64,000 nucleotides of DNA. Origin: Kuschelorhynchus macadamiae. Lineage: Eukaryota; Arthropoda; Insecta; Coleoptera; Curculionidae. The notes beneath the pieces were generated by a model, which saw nothing but the letters and a program-made list of their open reading frames with translations, was not told the origin of the DNA and searched no databases. Positions within the stretch are counted from its first letter, which is position 1; each line of letters begins with the position of its first letter. This document shows positions 12,576-24,720 of the stretch, piece after piece. Made by a program: the position numbers and the translations under genes. The stretch lies in the NCBI GenBank assembly GCA_030620095.1, contig JAUTXW010004693.1, positions 434,001 through 498,000 on the forward strand, in the 5' to 3' direction.

Positions 12576-14356
12576 AAAAGTTATTTATACAGGGAGTTAA
12601 ACAAGACTCTGCAAATTTTTCAGTTTTTTATTCGTTCCCAAAATCTACAAAAACGATTTCTTAGTTCTAATTATTAGATTAGCGTAATCCTTGACAAAAT
12701 TGTAAAAAACAATTCTTAATATTTTTTGAGTTTTTTTTTGTCAAAAATTTTATTTTTTTCTACATAATAAGCTGTAACTTTTTATCAGCCATTTGATGTA
12801 AAGTTTTCTTGCTAGAGGGCCCTTAGGTCATATTTTTTTATAACGTGCACGATCTGCACTACGCAGAAATATACAGGGTGTGAAAAAAATGTGGCAAGGT
12901 TAGTTAAAAACCTAGCAATCCTAAAGATCATGTACGTATATTTCAACACCTTGTAGCATAAAACAAATTCAAAATTAAAAGTCTTTACTTAAGTTTTAGG
13001 TGGTAGTGAATATTTTCTCCAAGCGGTTTTTATAATTTTCTCTCTAACTTTATGATTTTAATAAATACAGCTGTTGATTTTACAGCCAAATTTACCAACA
13101 TCGGGTAACACAAGAGGCGTGCAACAGCCTGCCACCTTTTTAGTTTTAAAAATATTAACTTGAAAATTGATTTTTCTGTATAATCCATAAAAGAAACATT
13201 TTCTATAAAAAAAAATTAAGTTACTTTCGTTTTAACCGGAAGTAACCCCCTACATTTTTATTTGTATTATTTGACCCTGTATATTTACCGGACTATCGTA
13301 CTCAGCTTAAAATTCGATTTTTAACGATATATCACAAGTTAAGTTTTGTTTTCAAAACGGCGACTGGACAGCCATTTTTTCAAAATTGAACATTGGCCTG
13401 TCATGATAAAAATGCAGTCACTTTTTACAAAATACTTGTTTTAACCAATCGAAAATAAGCTCAATTTTAATTTTTTTAGAGCAGTTCGATTTACACATCC
13501 TTTGGAAAATAATATAGTTATTTGTTTCACTTTTTGTTTTACCGAAAGAGCACTTTACTGCAAATTTTTTAATGGCTTACTTACTTACCTTGTGATATAT
13601 TGTTGATAAATTAATTTTAGGCTGCATACGATAATTAATAAAAATGTACAGGGTTCTATTTAAAATAAAAAAGTTGGGGTCTTTTCCGGTAAAACCGGAA
13701 ATAATTTTTAATTAATTTTTTTATAGAAATCTTACCTCTTCTCGAGTTATAGAAACGTATTAAGTTTAATTTTTTTGATATTTTTGAAACTAAAAAGGTG
13801 GCAGCCTATTACATGTCTCTTGTGTTGGTAAATTTGGCTGTAAAATTAACACCTGCATTTTTTAAAACAATAAAATTAGAGAGAAAGTTAAAAAACTGTT
13901 TGGAGAAAATACTCGGTACTCCTTTTAAAACTTAAGTACAAACTTTTAAATTTAAATTCTTTTTTATGCTACAGGTTGTTGAAATATAAGTACATGATCT
14001 TTAGGATTGCTAGCTTTTTAACTAACCTTGCCACATTTTTTTCACCCCCTGTATATTTTCTGGGTAGTGCAGACCCTACACATTATAAAAAAAATATGAC
14101 TTAAGAGCCCTCTAGCAAGAAAATTTTAAATCAAATGGGTAATAAAAAGTTACAGCTTATTATGTAGAAAAATTAAATTTTTTGACAAAAAATCATATCC
14201 CAAAAAATATTAGAAATTTTAAAAAAAGTTTGAAATTGTTTTTTACAATTTCACCAAGGATTACGCTAATCTAACAATTAGAACTAAAAAATTGATTTTG
14301 TAAATTTTCGAAACAAATAAAAAACTGAAAAATTTGCAGAGTCCGGTTTAACACCT
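12576..14356. mobile_element. Fold-back element with ~800 bp inverted arms
   Basis: A 1.78 kb insertion between TA duplications (12574-12575 and 14357-14358), proven as an insertion because it splits the left terminal repeat of the larger element. Arms run from about 12590 to 13345 and from about 13590 to 14356, around a ~245 bp centre. Matching blocks include GACTCTGCAAATTTTTCAG against its complement, GGATTACGCTAATC, and CAAGAGGCGTG against ACATGTCTCTTG. Each arm contains inner CAGGGTG...CCCTGTA ends (12874 and 13276; 13646 and 14055), suggesting that a ~400 bp MITE was copied along with the arm. The arms are diverged, so this is older than the palindrome at 35479. Confidence 0.85.
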
Positions 14357-14358
14357 TA

Positions 14359-15625
14359 CACCGAAAAAAATAAAATGTTGAGATAAAAGTTTAACAATTG
14401 ATTTAAATCTTTTTAAACATTAAATACAAGGAATCATCTTTATCAATTAAATGAACCACAAAAAAATGTCAAATATAATTGGCTGATTGAATAGATTTAA
14501 TAAATCAAATAACACATTGAAGATATTTAAACTTACGTGTAATAAGTAATTAAGTTATCATTTTAAGGATTTTAAAGCAATGTTTAGAAAATCTTTAAAT
14601 TACTTTCTTAAACAGTTGAATTATTGTTCTCAAAGGTTTGCATTAACGTGCACAGCGTATTGTGTCAATAGTAAAGATTAGTTTAGTTAAATTTCCAAAA
14701 ATGTTAAAGCAATTTGCTCAAATTGTTTATATTACGTTTCGAATAGATTCAGTTGTCATTCTCAAACTGTTGGTTTAACATACTCAAAATATTAATATTA
14801 TAGTCTTGCAGTGTTGAGTATAGTTTCTCAAACTATTAAAGCAAGACCCTTAGAAGGTTAACGTAACCTTATTCAAACGTTAAGTTACCCACCAAAAAGA
14901 GTCATTATTACGTTCTTGTAATATTAACACAACTATATTTAATTATTAAAGTAACAGCTATACGAGGTAGAATACACCTCCTTTAAATATTTGCTTTAAC
15001 GTTTTCGACAGTCAAATGTGCGCAGGATATAAAAAAAAACATTTAATGATAATGCTTTATTTCGTAAAAGAGTTACAAAACATACAAAATACATAAATAA
15101 TTTTTAGGTATTATGTTTTACGGGCTAGTCTAAAAATATTCAAACATCTCTATCGTTTTACATATTGTCTTTCTGGATTTTAGTTTATGTGTGTGGTACA
15201 AATATAGGAACTAAAACGTAAAAATAGGAACCTAATTATTATAGTGATATAAACTAGATCAAATTCTCAAAACAAGAACAACAAAGTATAATACTGCTCT
15301 CAAACAAAAAACCAAATTGGTAATTCGAATTCGATAGTATATATACTAGTATATTAGAGAATTTTGTAAAAACTGAGAGTAAAACCAATTTTTGCAGCGT
15401 TTGATTAATCAACAAGTCCACGATGTTGTAAAAAACGTGGATAACTTAAATTTGAAATAGTAAGGTTTTCGCTAGGTTTGACAAAACCGGGAACACCGCC
15501 ATAATGAATCTGTTTTGATTGAGAAAGACCTCCATGATTTACGCCGAGTATACTACTTTGTAATATACTGTTGATTCTCCTAACTCTCTAATATACTCGT
15601 ACATTCGAAGACTATTTACCGTTTA
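14359..15625. other. Left subterminal region of the two-gene element, non-coding
   Basis: AT-rich sequence between the left terminal repeat and the 3' end of the transposase gene. Between about 14600 and 15010 there are many scattered short motifs of the type TTCTCAAA followed some bases later by TTAAC or TTAAAG. They resemble the subterminal binding-site clusters of large DNA transposons, but spacing is irregular and the sequence is AT-rich, so this is weak. No open frame is recognised. Confidence 0.4.
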
Positions 15626-15962
15626 CTATAACTTTGAAATAAATATTTTTTCATTTAAAACACGAAATAAGGAAGGAAAAACGTCATATAACTTACTCCA
15701 TTCTATACAAAGTAAATTAGAATCTCTTTGAACCTCGTAAGCATAGAAATGTTCATTGAATTGAAATGTATTTAATTTATTTAAAATAAAATAAGCCTTT
15801 TTATCACCTTCTTTAATAATTATAGTTCGAATGATACCAAAAATAGGCAGGATATCTTCGAAATCAACAAGTAGCACTAAATCAGGAGTATATTTGATTC
15901 CATTTAATTTTAACCATGTGACGGCATGATAATTACTTATTATATTAGTTAAAGGAGAGTTT
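15626..15962 (-). pseudogene. C-terminal continuation of the TNP2-like protein, out of frame
   Basis: About 110 codons open on the minus strand, continuing the protein after its stop at 15961 but in the -1 frame. They contain AVTWLKLNGIKYTPDLVLLV, LPIFGIIRTIIIK and FNEHFYAYEV. Relatives of this protein end in a similar domain (a hydrophobic strand, PxFG, then a xHFxAY block), so this is very likely the lost C-terminus. The two frames overlap around the FNSFQSF end of the longer ORF, so one missing base in a T-rich stretch would explain the break. A genuine mutation, a sequence error or a tiny intron are all possible. Confidence 0.6.
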
Positions 15963-18030
15963 AAAAACTCTGAAAAGAGTTAAATTCTAGGCTTCCTAAA
16001 AGGAAATCTAAATCCTCAGATCCGAATTCAAATGTATATTTAAATCCATTTTTTGATAAGACCCTATAGCACATGTTAAGTTGGTTTTTAAGAGCCAGGG
16101 AATATAAAATATTTTTTCTTGAAGTAACTACATTTGCATTATTTTTAAACTGCTTATGCTTGGCTTCAAAACGTATAGATGAGACGTTGTTAATAGGACC
16201 AATTGTAAGTAATAATCTCGGATAATGAGTTAAAAAATGATGTTTTGGTTTTAAACCTCCAAATAATTCTATGTATAAACAGTGATGTTCAGATATTATG
16301 GTTTTAAGTAAATCCACATAATCTGTAGTTACTGTTTTACTTGTAGTAATTTCAATAACTTGTATTAAACATAAGTATAAATCCCATATTCGATTATTAG
16401 GAGGGATCAAATCGCCGATTAAAAAACATAAATTTTTTACAAATGCAGTCATTTCTGAAGCGGAATATAAAATATGTTTTTGAAGCACTTGCGATTTAGG
16501 GATTGCGGGTGGTCTATTTTTGTCAAGAAAATTGTAGAATTTTAAGCGATTATTTAATGTGTCAAGGGAAAAAAAATTATCAATATATATAAAATGGTAT
16601 AAGATGTTTCCTAACTCATATCTACAAATGCCCTCAAAAATATCATGCATTATATCCACTGACAAATTGCGTGTTATATGGAAATTCGATAATTGATGCC
16701 AAATACATTGTTCCTTAATTCCACAGCTTTGGGCACGCACGTCATTCTCATACGATTCAATTGTGCGCAACGAATCTTCTTTTTCAATAGTACATAAAGC
16801 AGCTTCCTCCTTGCTGCATCGACAAAAACGGCAAAAATAATTTGCACTAAAACTTTGTGTCAAACCGAGCATGGAATGTATACCCAAGTTATCACCCAAT
16901 ATTAAAATTAAACTAAAATAAACTGTTTTCTTACCTGCTATAGTTTCAATCACCAAACCCTCAGTTTCTAATAATTTCAAATCTTTTAAAAGATATTGGA
17001 ACATTTTGTCATTACCAAAATATTTTATGTCTTGGGAAAAACATAACTGACTCAAAAAAATATTATCTAGTTGAGAAGCATATTCTTGAGGCAAGCACGC
17101 CAACGAAAAATAAATACCACATACTTTATAAACCCCAGCGTGACTGCCTAATGGGTTGCCAATTTCAAAATCATCGCTATAAAGTAATAGCGGAAAAACT
17201 ATTTTATTTTCAAATTGCAACTTTATTCTTCTCCATAAATTGGCCTGTGTCAAATTTGAAATTATTTTTTCATTATTCTCGTTGTTGCTATATGAAAGAA
17301 GGGTCTCATATACGAAGGGTAGTTCTAAAAAATGCTTTAGTGTCTTTGCTAAGGGAATGTATTGATAACTACTATTCGTTATTTCTGCTACCCGTCGGGA
17401 CTTTACTTTTATGTCGTTTATGGTTTGACCTATAACGACTGATGTTGGTTCAATTAATGCCTTCGTGGTTTTGAGCTGTTTTATTCGAAAGTATTCAGAA
17501 CCATAATCTTTAAACATATGTTTTAATAAGTCACACATTTCAAGTACTACACTGTCTTTATTTTCACAAGAATTCAATTTATTTTGTAAAATTTCTAGAG
17601 GGCTGGTCAATAATTCCGAGATATCTTCAACAATATTTTGAACTATGTTTCGTGGAAGTGAATAACTGCTATACATTTTTGAAACGAATAACATAACATT
17701 TTGTGATATAGTGTCTTTAAATTTTTTATTTAAATCTTCAATGGCATATGTATCGTTGGAAAAAAGATCATCGTCTTCTGATGGAGGGGTCTGAAATATA
17801 TTGCATTCAACATGTTTTATTGTTAATTCAGAATTAGAAATATTTGATTCAATATCTTTTTTGTGTTTTATTAAAAGGTGACTTTTAAAAATATAAACGT
17901 TTTGAAAGGTTCTGGTGCAACTTTCCTGCTTACATGGGAACTGCCTGACATAATGGTGAGTTACTTTAATATGTTTCACAAAAATAGACAGCGTATTAGC
18001 CTTATATTCACAAATTGGACAAAGCAGCAT
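15961..18030 (-). CDS. C2H2-finger, TNP2-like transposase of the two-gene element
   Basis: A 689-codon open frame. Residues 4-25 and 33-56 form two C2H2 zinc fingers (CPICEYKA...HIKVTH; FPCKQESC...HLLIKH). The core carries blocks in the order known from a multi-copy animal family related to TNP2/CACTA transposases: YSDDFEIGNPLGS near 284-296, GDNLGIHSMLG near 379, SANYFCRFCRC near 395-405, VDIMHDIFEG near 458, KPKHHFLTHYPRL near 594 and IRFEAKHKQFK near 619. The D of DDFE, the D of GDNLG and the E of RFEAKH are my candidates for an RNase-H-like triad. The ATG lies 91 bp after the stop of the upstream SAM gene. The probable C-terminus sits in another frame at 15626. Family link from memory; superfamily name uncertain. 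Confidence 0.8.
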   Translation of the reverse strand: MLLCPICEYKANTLSIFVKHIKVTHHYVRQFPCKQESCTRTFQNVYIFKSHLLIKHKKDIESNISNSELTIKHVECNIFQTPPSEDDDLFSNDTYAIEDLNKKFKDTISQNVMLFVSKMYSSYSLPRNIVQNIVEDISELLTSPLEILQNKLNSCENKDSVVLEMCDLLKHMFKDYGSEYFRIKQLKTTKALIEPTSVVIGQTINDIKVKSRRVAEITNSSYQYIPLAKTLKHFLELPFVYETLLSYSNNENNEKIISNLTQANLWRRIKLQFENKIVFPLLLYSDDFEIGNPLGSHAGVYKVCGIYFSLACLPQEYASQLDNIFLSQLCFSQDIKYFGNDKMFQYLLKDLKLLETEGLVIETIAGKKTVYFSLILILGDNLGIHSMLGLTQSFSANYFCRFCRCSKEEAALCTIEKEDSLRTIESYENDVRAQSCGIKEQCIWHQLSNFHITRNLSVDIMHDIFEGICRYELGNILYHFIYIDNFFSLDTLNNRLKFYNFLDKNRPPAIPKSQVLQKHILYSASEMTAFVKNLCFLIGDLIPPNNRIWDLYLCLIQVIEITTSKTVTTDYVDLLKTIISEHHCLYIELFGGLKPKHHFLTHYPRLLLTIGPINNVSSIRFEAKHKQFKNNANVVTSRKNILYSLALKNQLNMCYRVLSKNGFKYTFEFGSEDLDFLLGSLEFNSFQSF

Positions 18031-18121
18031 TATTAAAGGAGAAGTCGTTTTCTTAAGGAGTAATGGAGTAAGTTATGTACGTTAAAAAATAAACAGACCA
18101 AAGCCTAAATATATACCAAAC

Positions 18122-19782
18122 CTAAACAATTTGTTCAATATCTTGAACCACGGTTAGTACTGCCGGAATATTTACCTTGGATGACTCAATTTTAAAAAGG
18201 CTTTTCTCTAAGATCAGCCAAACGTGTTCTGATTCTGCTGGATAATTGGCATTCATCGCATGAAAAGATTTAAATGTAAAATCCAAAGCATGAAGCACAG
18301 AAAGGGTGCGATAAAAGTTATTGTCTATCACTAAATACGAATCAGTGACATCACTAAATGAAAGACCCACTACAACTATATAAGGCTGACTGGTCAGTTT
18401 GTATTCCGCTAGCTTAGTCCTTCTTCTTTCGATATATTCTTGTATATTACCACAAGTCTAAAAACATATTTTACTTAAATATAAATTACTTTTACTTTTA
18501 TTTTAATTTATAAAATACTGGAATAAAAATGCTCTTCTTTTTTTGGTATAAATATGGAATTTTCAACACTGTTTTAAGTTTTTCATCCAATCGAATACAT
18601 TTTTAAACATGCTAATTCGCTAACTTTAAAAAAAATCAAGGATATTGAATGATATGTCTTTAAACAAGTAATAAAATTTATACATAGTGTGTAACAAAAA
18701 CCTAATTTGACAAAAATGATAAAACCTAATTTCACAAAATTTTGTACACGTAAGTATGAAATTATACCCGAATCAATGATGTATTCCGCATTGTTATTAG
18801 GTTTACCCTATATCACCTCTTTACATCATTAGATTTTGGAATTCAGCATTATTTAAAATTTAGTAGTTTTGCAGTTATTTTAAAAAATAATACATTAAAA
18901 ATTCGATTTTTGACCATGAATTTCTGAAAAACTGCTTAGAAAAATATGCTCTTAATGAAAAATACTAAGAATTTTAAACAAAATTAGAAAACGATGAAAT
19001 ATAAAGTGTTTCATTTGAAAAAATGCATAAGTATCCATTACAGATAAGCGGTAAACTTGATAACGATGCTAAGTTCACCACCTAAGGGACAAATAAGTAT
19101 ATAACATTTTCTGAAATTTGGCTAAGATATTTCGAGCGTTGCATTTTTATACTAGACTTTGGTTACACCCTGCATGCATATACTGGCAGAAATTTTTAGT
19201 CATCATAAAACATAATTTAATAAAACTTACCGGTACCAACTGTATGAAACTTTCTTGGGATTCAAGTATACTTGGCTTCCAATGAGTTTTTTGATTCAAC
19301 CTAATTCGACCTTTTGGGGGAAAGAGCATAGGTAAAGCAGCTATCTGAATGGCGTTTTTAGAATCTGCATTTCAAATATTGTATGTTAGTAAAAAGTCAA
19401 GACATAATATAAAGCGTATGTACAGTTTTATTTAACATATTAGGGAAAACTTCTAAATTGCATGATAACATTATAATCTAACAATTATAACCACATTTTT
19501 TTAACGTAAACATCTTTCCTTCTTTTAAGAAAAATGCTATTTACACTTTTTAAATGGCATTTTCCTTGAACATAAAAATTAGAAGTAGTTTATTCTTAAT
19601 CAAAAACTAACGCTTTCGTAATCTCGAATAAAAAAACTGCTCCGTATAAGCGCAACTCATGTTTTTTTTGCAAGCAAAACTTTTTTATGTAAAAAAACAT
19701 TTTTTGCCAAAATCAATAATACAAATATTTTCCATCATATGTTAACTGTAACTTGTAAACATACATATATATTGAGTACCCG

Positions 19783-19839
<57 letters not shown>

Positions 19840-22602
19840 CGTCAAATACTATTTGCTTCAAATATGTAGGTACCTACCTTGGTTTATATCAGTTGATATT
19901 TGGCCCAAAAACTCTACTGTAGTGGTGTCAGCAGTTAATGCTTTTTTAAATTTCTCAAAAAAATCTTCCCATAAATCAGTCTGATGATGGAGACACACTT
20001 GACAGTTTGGAAACAAATTTTTAAAGTCGTTATCGACCTAAAAAACATTGAACTATACTTACTGCCTGTAATAGGAAAAGTTTTCATTGATATCAATTGT
20101 GTAATAGTATCGTAGTTATTATAAACAAGTGACTGAAGAGATTCTTTTTACGCAAAACATTAACTTCATCAACAATTTAAACTATATAATATACATTCCG
20201 ATATCTCTAATGCGATATTAATGCATCAAAATCAAATCAATTTATTTATTTCTTATTGGCATACATTTTTGCCTAATTATACCTAGTTTTAAAAATACTA
20301 TAAAATAAAATTACCTTTAAGTAAAGAATACGTACCAGAGAATATGCTTCCTTATGTTTTAAAATTGGCCAGCTTTTTAATAACTAAATAAATGTTACAT
20401 AAAACCACTGCAATATTTGAACAAATAGATAATTTTGAAACATATAGGCTTCCCATAATAGGTTTACACAAAATACTAGCACACATCCTAAGGTTAAAAT
20501 ATGACCTGTACTCTGTATGCTGTTATAGAATTATTAAGCTTACCGTTAAAATTGTCTGTATATTCATCAGTGGTTTCGTCACAATTTTTCAAAATAATAC
20601 TATTATTTGTAAGGTTATAGGACCTGCACAAATTCCGATATTTGTCAATCAATTTCCCTTTGGCATTGATCGGCGTATTTTTTTTGCTCCCTGGAACACG
20701 AGGTATGTAATAAGTAGACCTGCTCTCTGTAGGAAAAGTGTCACAAATTTTTTCGGCAAGAATTTCAAAATCCGTGGGAATCAATTTTTGTGCCCTACAA
20801 AAACAAATGATCTAGTTATTTAAATGCATATGTATATATATTATATAATTCTTAATAAAACTTTTTTTTCTCGAAAAAATACGTTTGACAAAAATAAATT
20901 GGATCATTTAATACATTATGTCCAAAAACTACGAAACCATGAGATACTATCAATAGTCGAGTATACCTTAATTTGTCATTCTAAAGCAAAATGGCGAATA
21001 ATTTAAAACCCTACCAAAGATTAGCTGTAAAATTTAAGAATTTTTTTTCTTACCAATGTACGGATATCAGTCCACTTATTAATATGGATGTAAGCTGGTT
21101 CCTTGTTTTTCTGGATAAGCGTTTTTCTTTATTGTATACCTGAATAATATATTCTCCTGGAACGCTTTGCTCCAGAAACTCTTTTATGTTTAAATTATAC
21201 ACATTTCGGCATGTTTTTTTAAATTGCGTTTCGCCACAAAAAGCCAACTGCCGTTTACTTGCCCTTTCAAAGGCAATTTTAATTGTCTGATCATCAAAAC
21301 TGATGTCATCATCCTGTGAAATTTCTGACATATTTGAATCTGATGTCGAGGGAGAAGTCAAAAGTAGAGCATTTGGCGTAGTTTCTTTCTAAAAAATATT
21401 TGCAGTCAATTTATGAAAACATATTGTATTTAATTTTTTATATTTTAATTTTTACTTTATAATTATTTGCCATATAGAGGCTACAAATCAGTCATCAAAT
21501 GTTGTTTTTTACAAGTGCGTATAATTGCACCATCTATATGTAGCACACACTATAGTTAATAATAATTAAGAAAAACACTATTTTGCGGAGGGTTTCTCGC
21601 TTATGAATAGAAAAACAAAATGCGGTTTTCGCAATAATGTGCTAATTTTTTGTGAAACTAAAGATGGCATACACAGATTTCTCCGAGCCCTCTTATTTTC
21701 TAAGATTGCTAATCAATAACAAAAAAGAAACCCATTTATTGCAAACTCTTTGCCGGTCACTGTATGTACAAATATACATTTTTTAATGGGTTAACCTATA
21801 TTTTTTATGCCAAAGCCAACTCTTACTCTTCCAAAGGCAATGATGTAACACACTTCTTGTTAAAAATTCACAAAAAGTTTAATAGATATGGGTCCAGGTT
21901 TCCCTATTAAGGACTTATGGAAATTGTCAGATATTAATTTTTAGGAGTAAATGCAATAAATCACTGGATTTGCTGCCCACAACAGAAATCTAAGTACGCC
22001 ACTATATATTCTACGTGAATAAGAACCATTTTTTACTTTTTCGACACGTTAAATAATAAGTGAGATACGAGGAGGGGGTCCAAAAATTTAACGTTTTTCA
22101 TTTTGCCCGGTATCTTAAACATTAAGGGCGCTAGGAGAAATATGAGCCGGTTTTGATTCGCAAGCACAGTATTGCAGAATACTGCATCTTTGTAACTTTA
22201 CTCATAAGCAAAAAAAACGTAAAACACACAAAAGACATCCTGTACAAATTGTACTTATTGTTAACTTACATTGATTTCGTCAAGATCTTCAACTAGTATC
22301 ACGTCCGATTTCATTATCACTTTATAATCTCTTAATTTGGACATAAATTTTATCCTAGGCCCAATTTTGGGAAGTATATTCTCAAGTATTTTACCATCTG
22401 ATGGTATTTCTAATAAAGCCTCTAAGTCAATTTCCTGCTCTAAAAATAAAATTTAAATATAGATATGTTATCTATGACTAAAAATGATAACATACTAGCC
22501 AATTTTTTATAAGGATTATTTTTAGTTATAAAAGATAATTAAGGTACCTTGGAAAACAGGGATCAGCTCTGAAAAGCCCCAGTCTTGTAGAAGTTTGTCC
22601 AT
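18122..22602 (-). CDS. Eight-exon SAM-domain protein of the two-gene element
   Basis: Spliced gene with coding exons 22602-22548, 22439-22270, 21389-21054, 20794-20544, 20372-20315, 20037-19878, 19364-19231 and 18457-18122, all with GT-AG borders. The first two encode a SAM domain (MDKLLQDWGFSELIPVF, then LPKIGPRIKFMSKL). Middle exons hold a K/R-rich region with EILAEKICDTFPTES and KGKLIDKYRNLCRSY. The last exons hold FLGQISTDIN, AALPMLFPPKGR, PYIVVVGLSFSD and LHALDFTFKSFHAMNANYP, which recall a SAM-containing family found beside TNP2-like genes in other animals. Exon phases fit except at two joins: exon 2 to 3 is off by one base, beside a five-T run in the coding strand, and exon 4 to 5 is off by one. 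A missed micro-exon or mutation is possible at each. Total about 500 residues. Role unknown; SAM domains usually mediate oligomerisation. Confidence 0.72.
19783..19834. repeat. TA microsatellite in a SAM-gene intron
   Basis: About 26 TA units in the intron between coding exons 6 and 7. Confidence 0.97.
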
Positions 22603-23145
22603 GATTTTCAATGCTAAAATGATATATGATATTAAAAATATTCTATTTTTTGATAGAGCAGTAATTGGCGTGACTAAATTTTGGGAAGAAGATTTATGTT
22701 ATTTTCGATATATTATATTTTGTTAATTATTAAGTTTTTGAAAAGCATTTCATAGAAAGCAAAGAAATAAACAAAATTCAGATTAAACAAGAAACCGCTG
22801 CATAAGGAATTAAGAGCTTCACAGCATGGTATATACAGAAATCACAAACTAGTCAGAGCGGTTTTTATTGACGCAAACCTTTCATTTCAACTTACAGGGT
22901 GTCCCGAAAGGTCTTGTCATAAATGATATAGAAGGAACTAAAATAAAGTCGGTATAGTATTTTCAAAGTCAATTGAAACATTTTCGCCTACCGGTCCTCG
23001 ACAAAGAACTATCTAAACACCTTATATACAATACATCTTTCCATATCCATATATTTTATTTTCCAGTTTTATCTATAGTGATATTTCTACAAATCACGAT
23101 ACGGTAATTTTTAATACGTTTGTATTCTAGGGCTACAGGGAAATA

Positions 23146-23649
23146 CAGGGTATGTCATGAAGTTCTGCTAGCACTAATGTAGTATGTTGTTTAGATCATA
23201 TCTAGTAAAAAAGTTCATATGAACAAAGTTGGCTTGTTTTCGAAAATACAGGAGGTTAAAATCCTTTTATTTTGTTATTTTTTTTTACCTTTGCCTTTTT
23301 TTTACCTACTTCTATAGATTACTCATTCAAATTTTGTACATATTGTACTGGGATCAGTGTCTATAAAATTGCTATAATAGTTAAAACAAATCTACAGTGT
23401 GTTATTTTTTCGAGGTCATGGCTCTAAGTAAAAAAATACCATTGTGTAGATCTTTTTAAAAACTATGATGCCCGTTTTGTGTACATTGGCCCCAGTATGG
23501 TGTGTGCCAAAAACTAAAAAAGATATAATTATTTAACACCTTGTATATGCGAAACGAAGCATTTCATCTATGTTTATATAAACTTTTATACTAAAATGAT
23601 CTAGAGAACATGCTCCATTAGTGCTGGTAGAACTTCATGAAACGCCCTG
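23146..23649. mobile_element. 504 bp MITE inside the two-gene element
   Basis: Flanked by TA (23144-23145 and 23650-23651), with inverted ends about 75 bp long. The left end reads CAGGGTATGTCATGAAGTTC and the right end, reversed, CAGGGCGTTTCATGAAGTTC. Similarity continues through AGCACTAATG and TAGATCAT. The interior is non-coding. It lies between the candidate 5' exon at 24542 and the first coding exon of the SAM gene, so within a likely 5' intron. A lone TACAGGGTGTCCCGAAAGG end at about 22895 belongs to some other, unpaired element. Confidence 0.88.
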
Positions 23650-24541
23650 TATATAATACACTTATAAACCACATTCTAAGCATTGAAGCAATTTTCTGGA
23701 TTTGGATTTTTTTTGTCGTGCACATTTTCGCAACAAATTTATGTAAATATCTTTTATATTTATTTTATTTTTTTGTCGACAAACACACTTTTTGCCAAGT
23801 CTTTAACGCAAAACGATAATCCATCCCTTTCGTTTGGCGCGTACAATTTAAATAACTAGACCATCAGAAACATTTCATTTTTAATTTCGTATTGTTCAAG
23901 AGCTAACTAAAACTATTTCAAAATATCTAAAAGACTTATGCAAAAACAGCTGAACAAATAAGTTGACTGAAAGTATGACACTCAATCGCGGCTCAAGGCG
24001 CTTGTACCCAATTAAAGATATGTGCGTCGGTGGTTCAAAATGATCGACGGGAATAGCATACTGTGGTATGTACATCGTGTCAATCGCCTACGCTTTGCCT
24101 AGACATGCTTTAACTTGTCGTGCGCCGAACGAGTGACGCGATGAATTAAGTTATAAAATTAATTCCCGTCCCGCCACTGACCCGAAAAAGTTACAAGCGA
24201 TGGATCCATATCCACGAATCGGCGATACATATTATGAGCGTATTGCGATCTAGAAAAAAAAACCTATGTATATCCCCTTAATAACCAGTTCTTAAAGCTT
24301 TTCATTTGTTTGCCGCGGCACAATAAACCAAATAAATTATCATCAAGTATAAAAACTTTGTCGAAACGCTCGAAAATAAAATATAGGGATATAGCGAAAA
24401 TGACGCCACACTCGTGAGAAATTATTTATGACAAATCTAAATGTTCCTGGATATGAAAACACAATTTATTTGGCTTCGATTTCCTTCACTTTCGTTTTAC
24501 ATAACATTTTATAAGATTATGAATACATATTCGGTACTTAC

Positions 24542-24720
24542 CCCAATTTTTATTGGTTTTTACGACTTCTCTAAAAAACTAATTAGCACGCTGCACGACT
24601 CATAAACAACTAACGATGCAATATGAGGTGGTCCGTGGTACGAAGATGATGGCGGTAGCGCCGCTTCTAGCGCTCTCGCGGCCTTTCTGCGCACTTAAAA
24701 TTAACATTTTAAAATGTTGA
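24542..24720 (-). promoter_or_regulatory. Candidate promoter and 5' untranslated exon of the SAM gene
   Basis: On the minus strand, sequence from about 24620 down to 24542 ends in a strong splice donor (GGG|GTAAGTACC). It contains no long frame, as expected for a 5' untranslated exon. The first coding exon has an acceptor at 22614-22615, twelve bases before its ATG, so splicing between them would work. Just upstream, 24640-24700 is a GC-rich island (GCGCCGCTTCTAGCGCTCTC on the plus strand) in otherwise AT-rich DNA. The location just inside the right terminal repeat is where an internal transposon promoter would sit. Inference only. Confidence 0.4.

Noticed and set aside
20392..20823. A 143-codon plus-strand open frame
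   Set aside because: It is the antisense shadow of SAM-gene exon 4, which has matching splice sites and continues into neighbouring exons on the minus strand.
22893..22920. A second MITE starting TACAGGGTGTCCCGAAAGG
   Set aside because: No matching inverted end was found within 2 kb, so only a solo end is supported.
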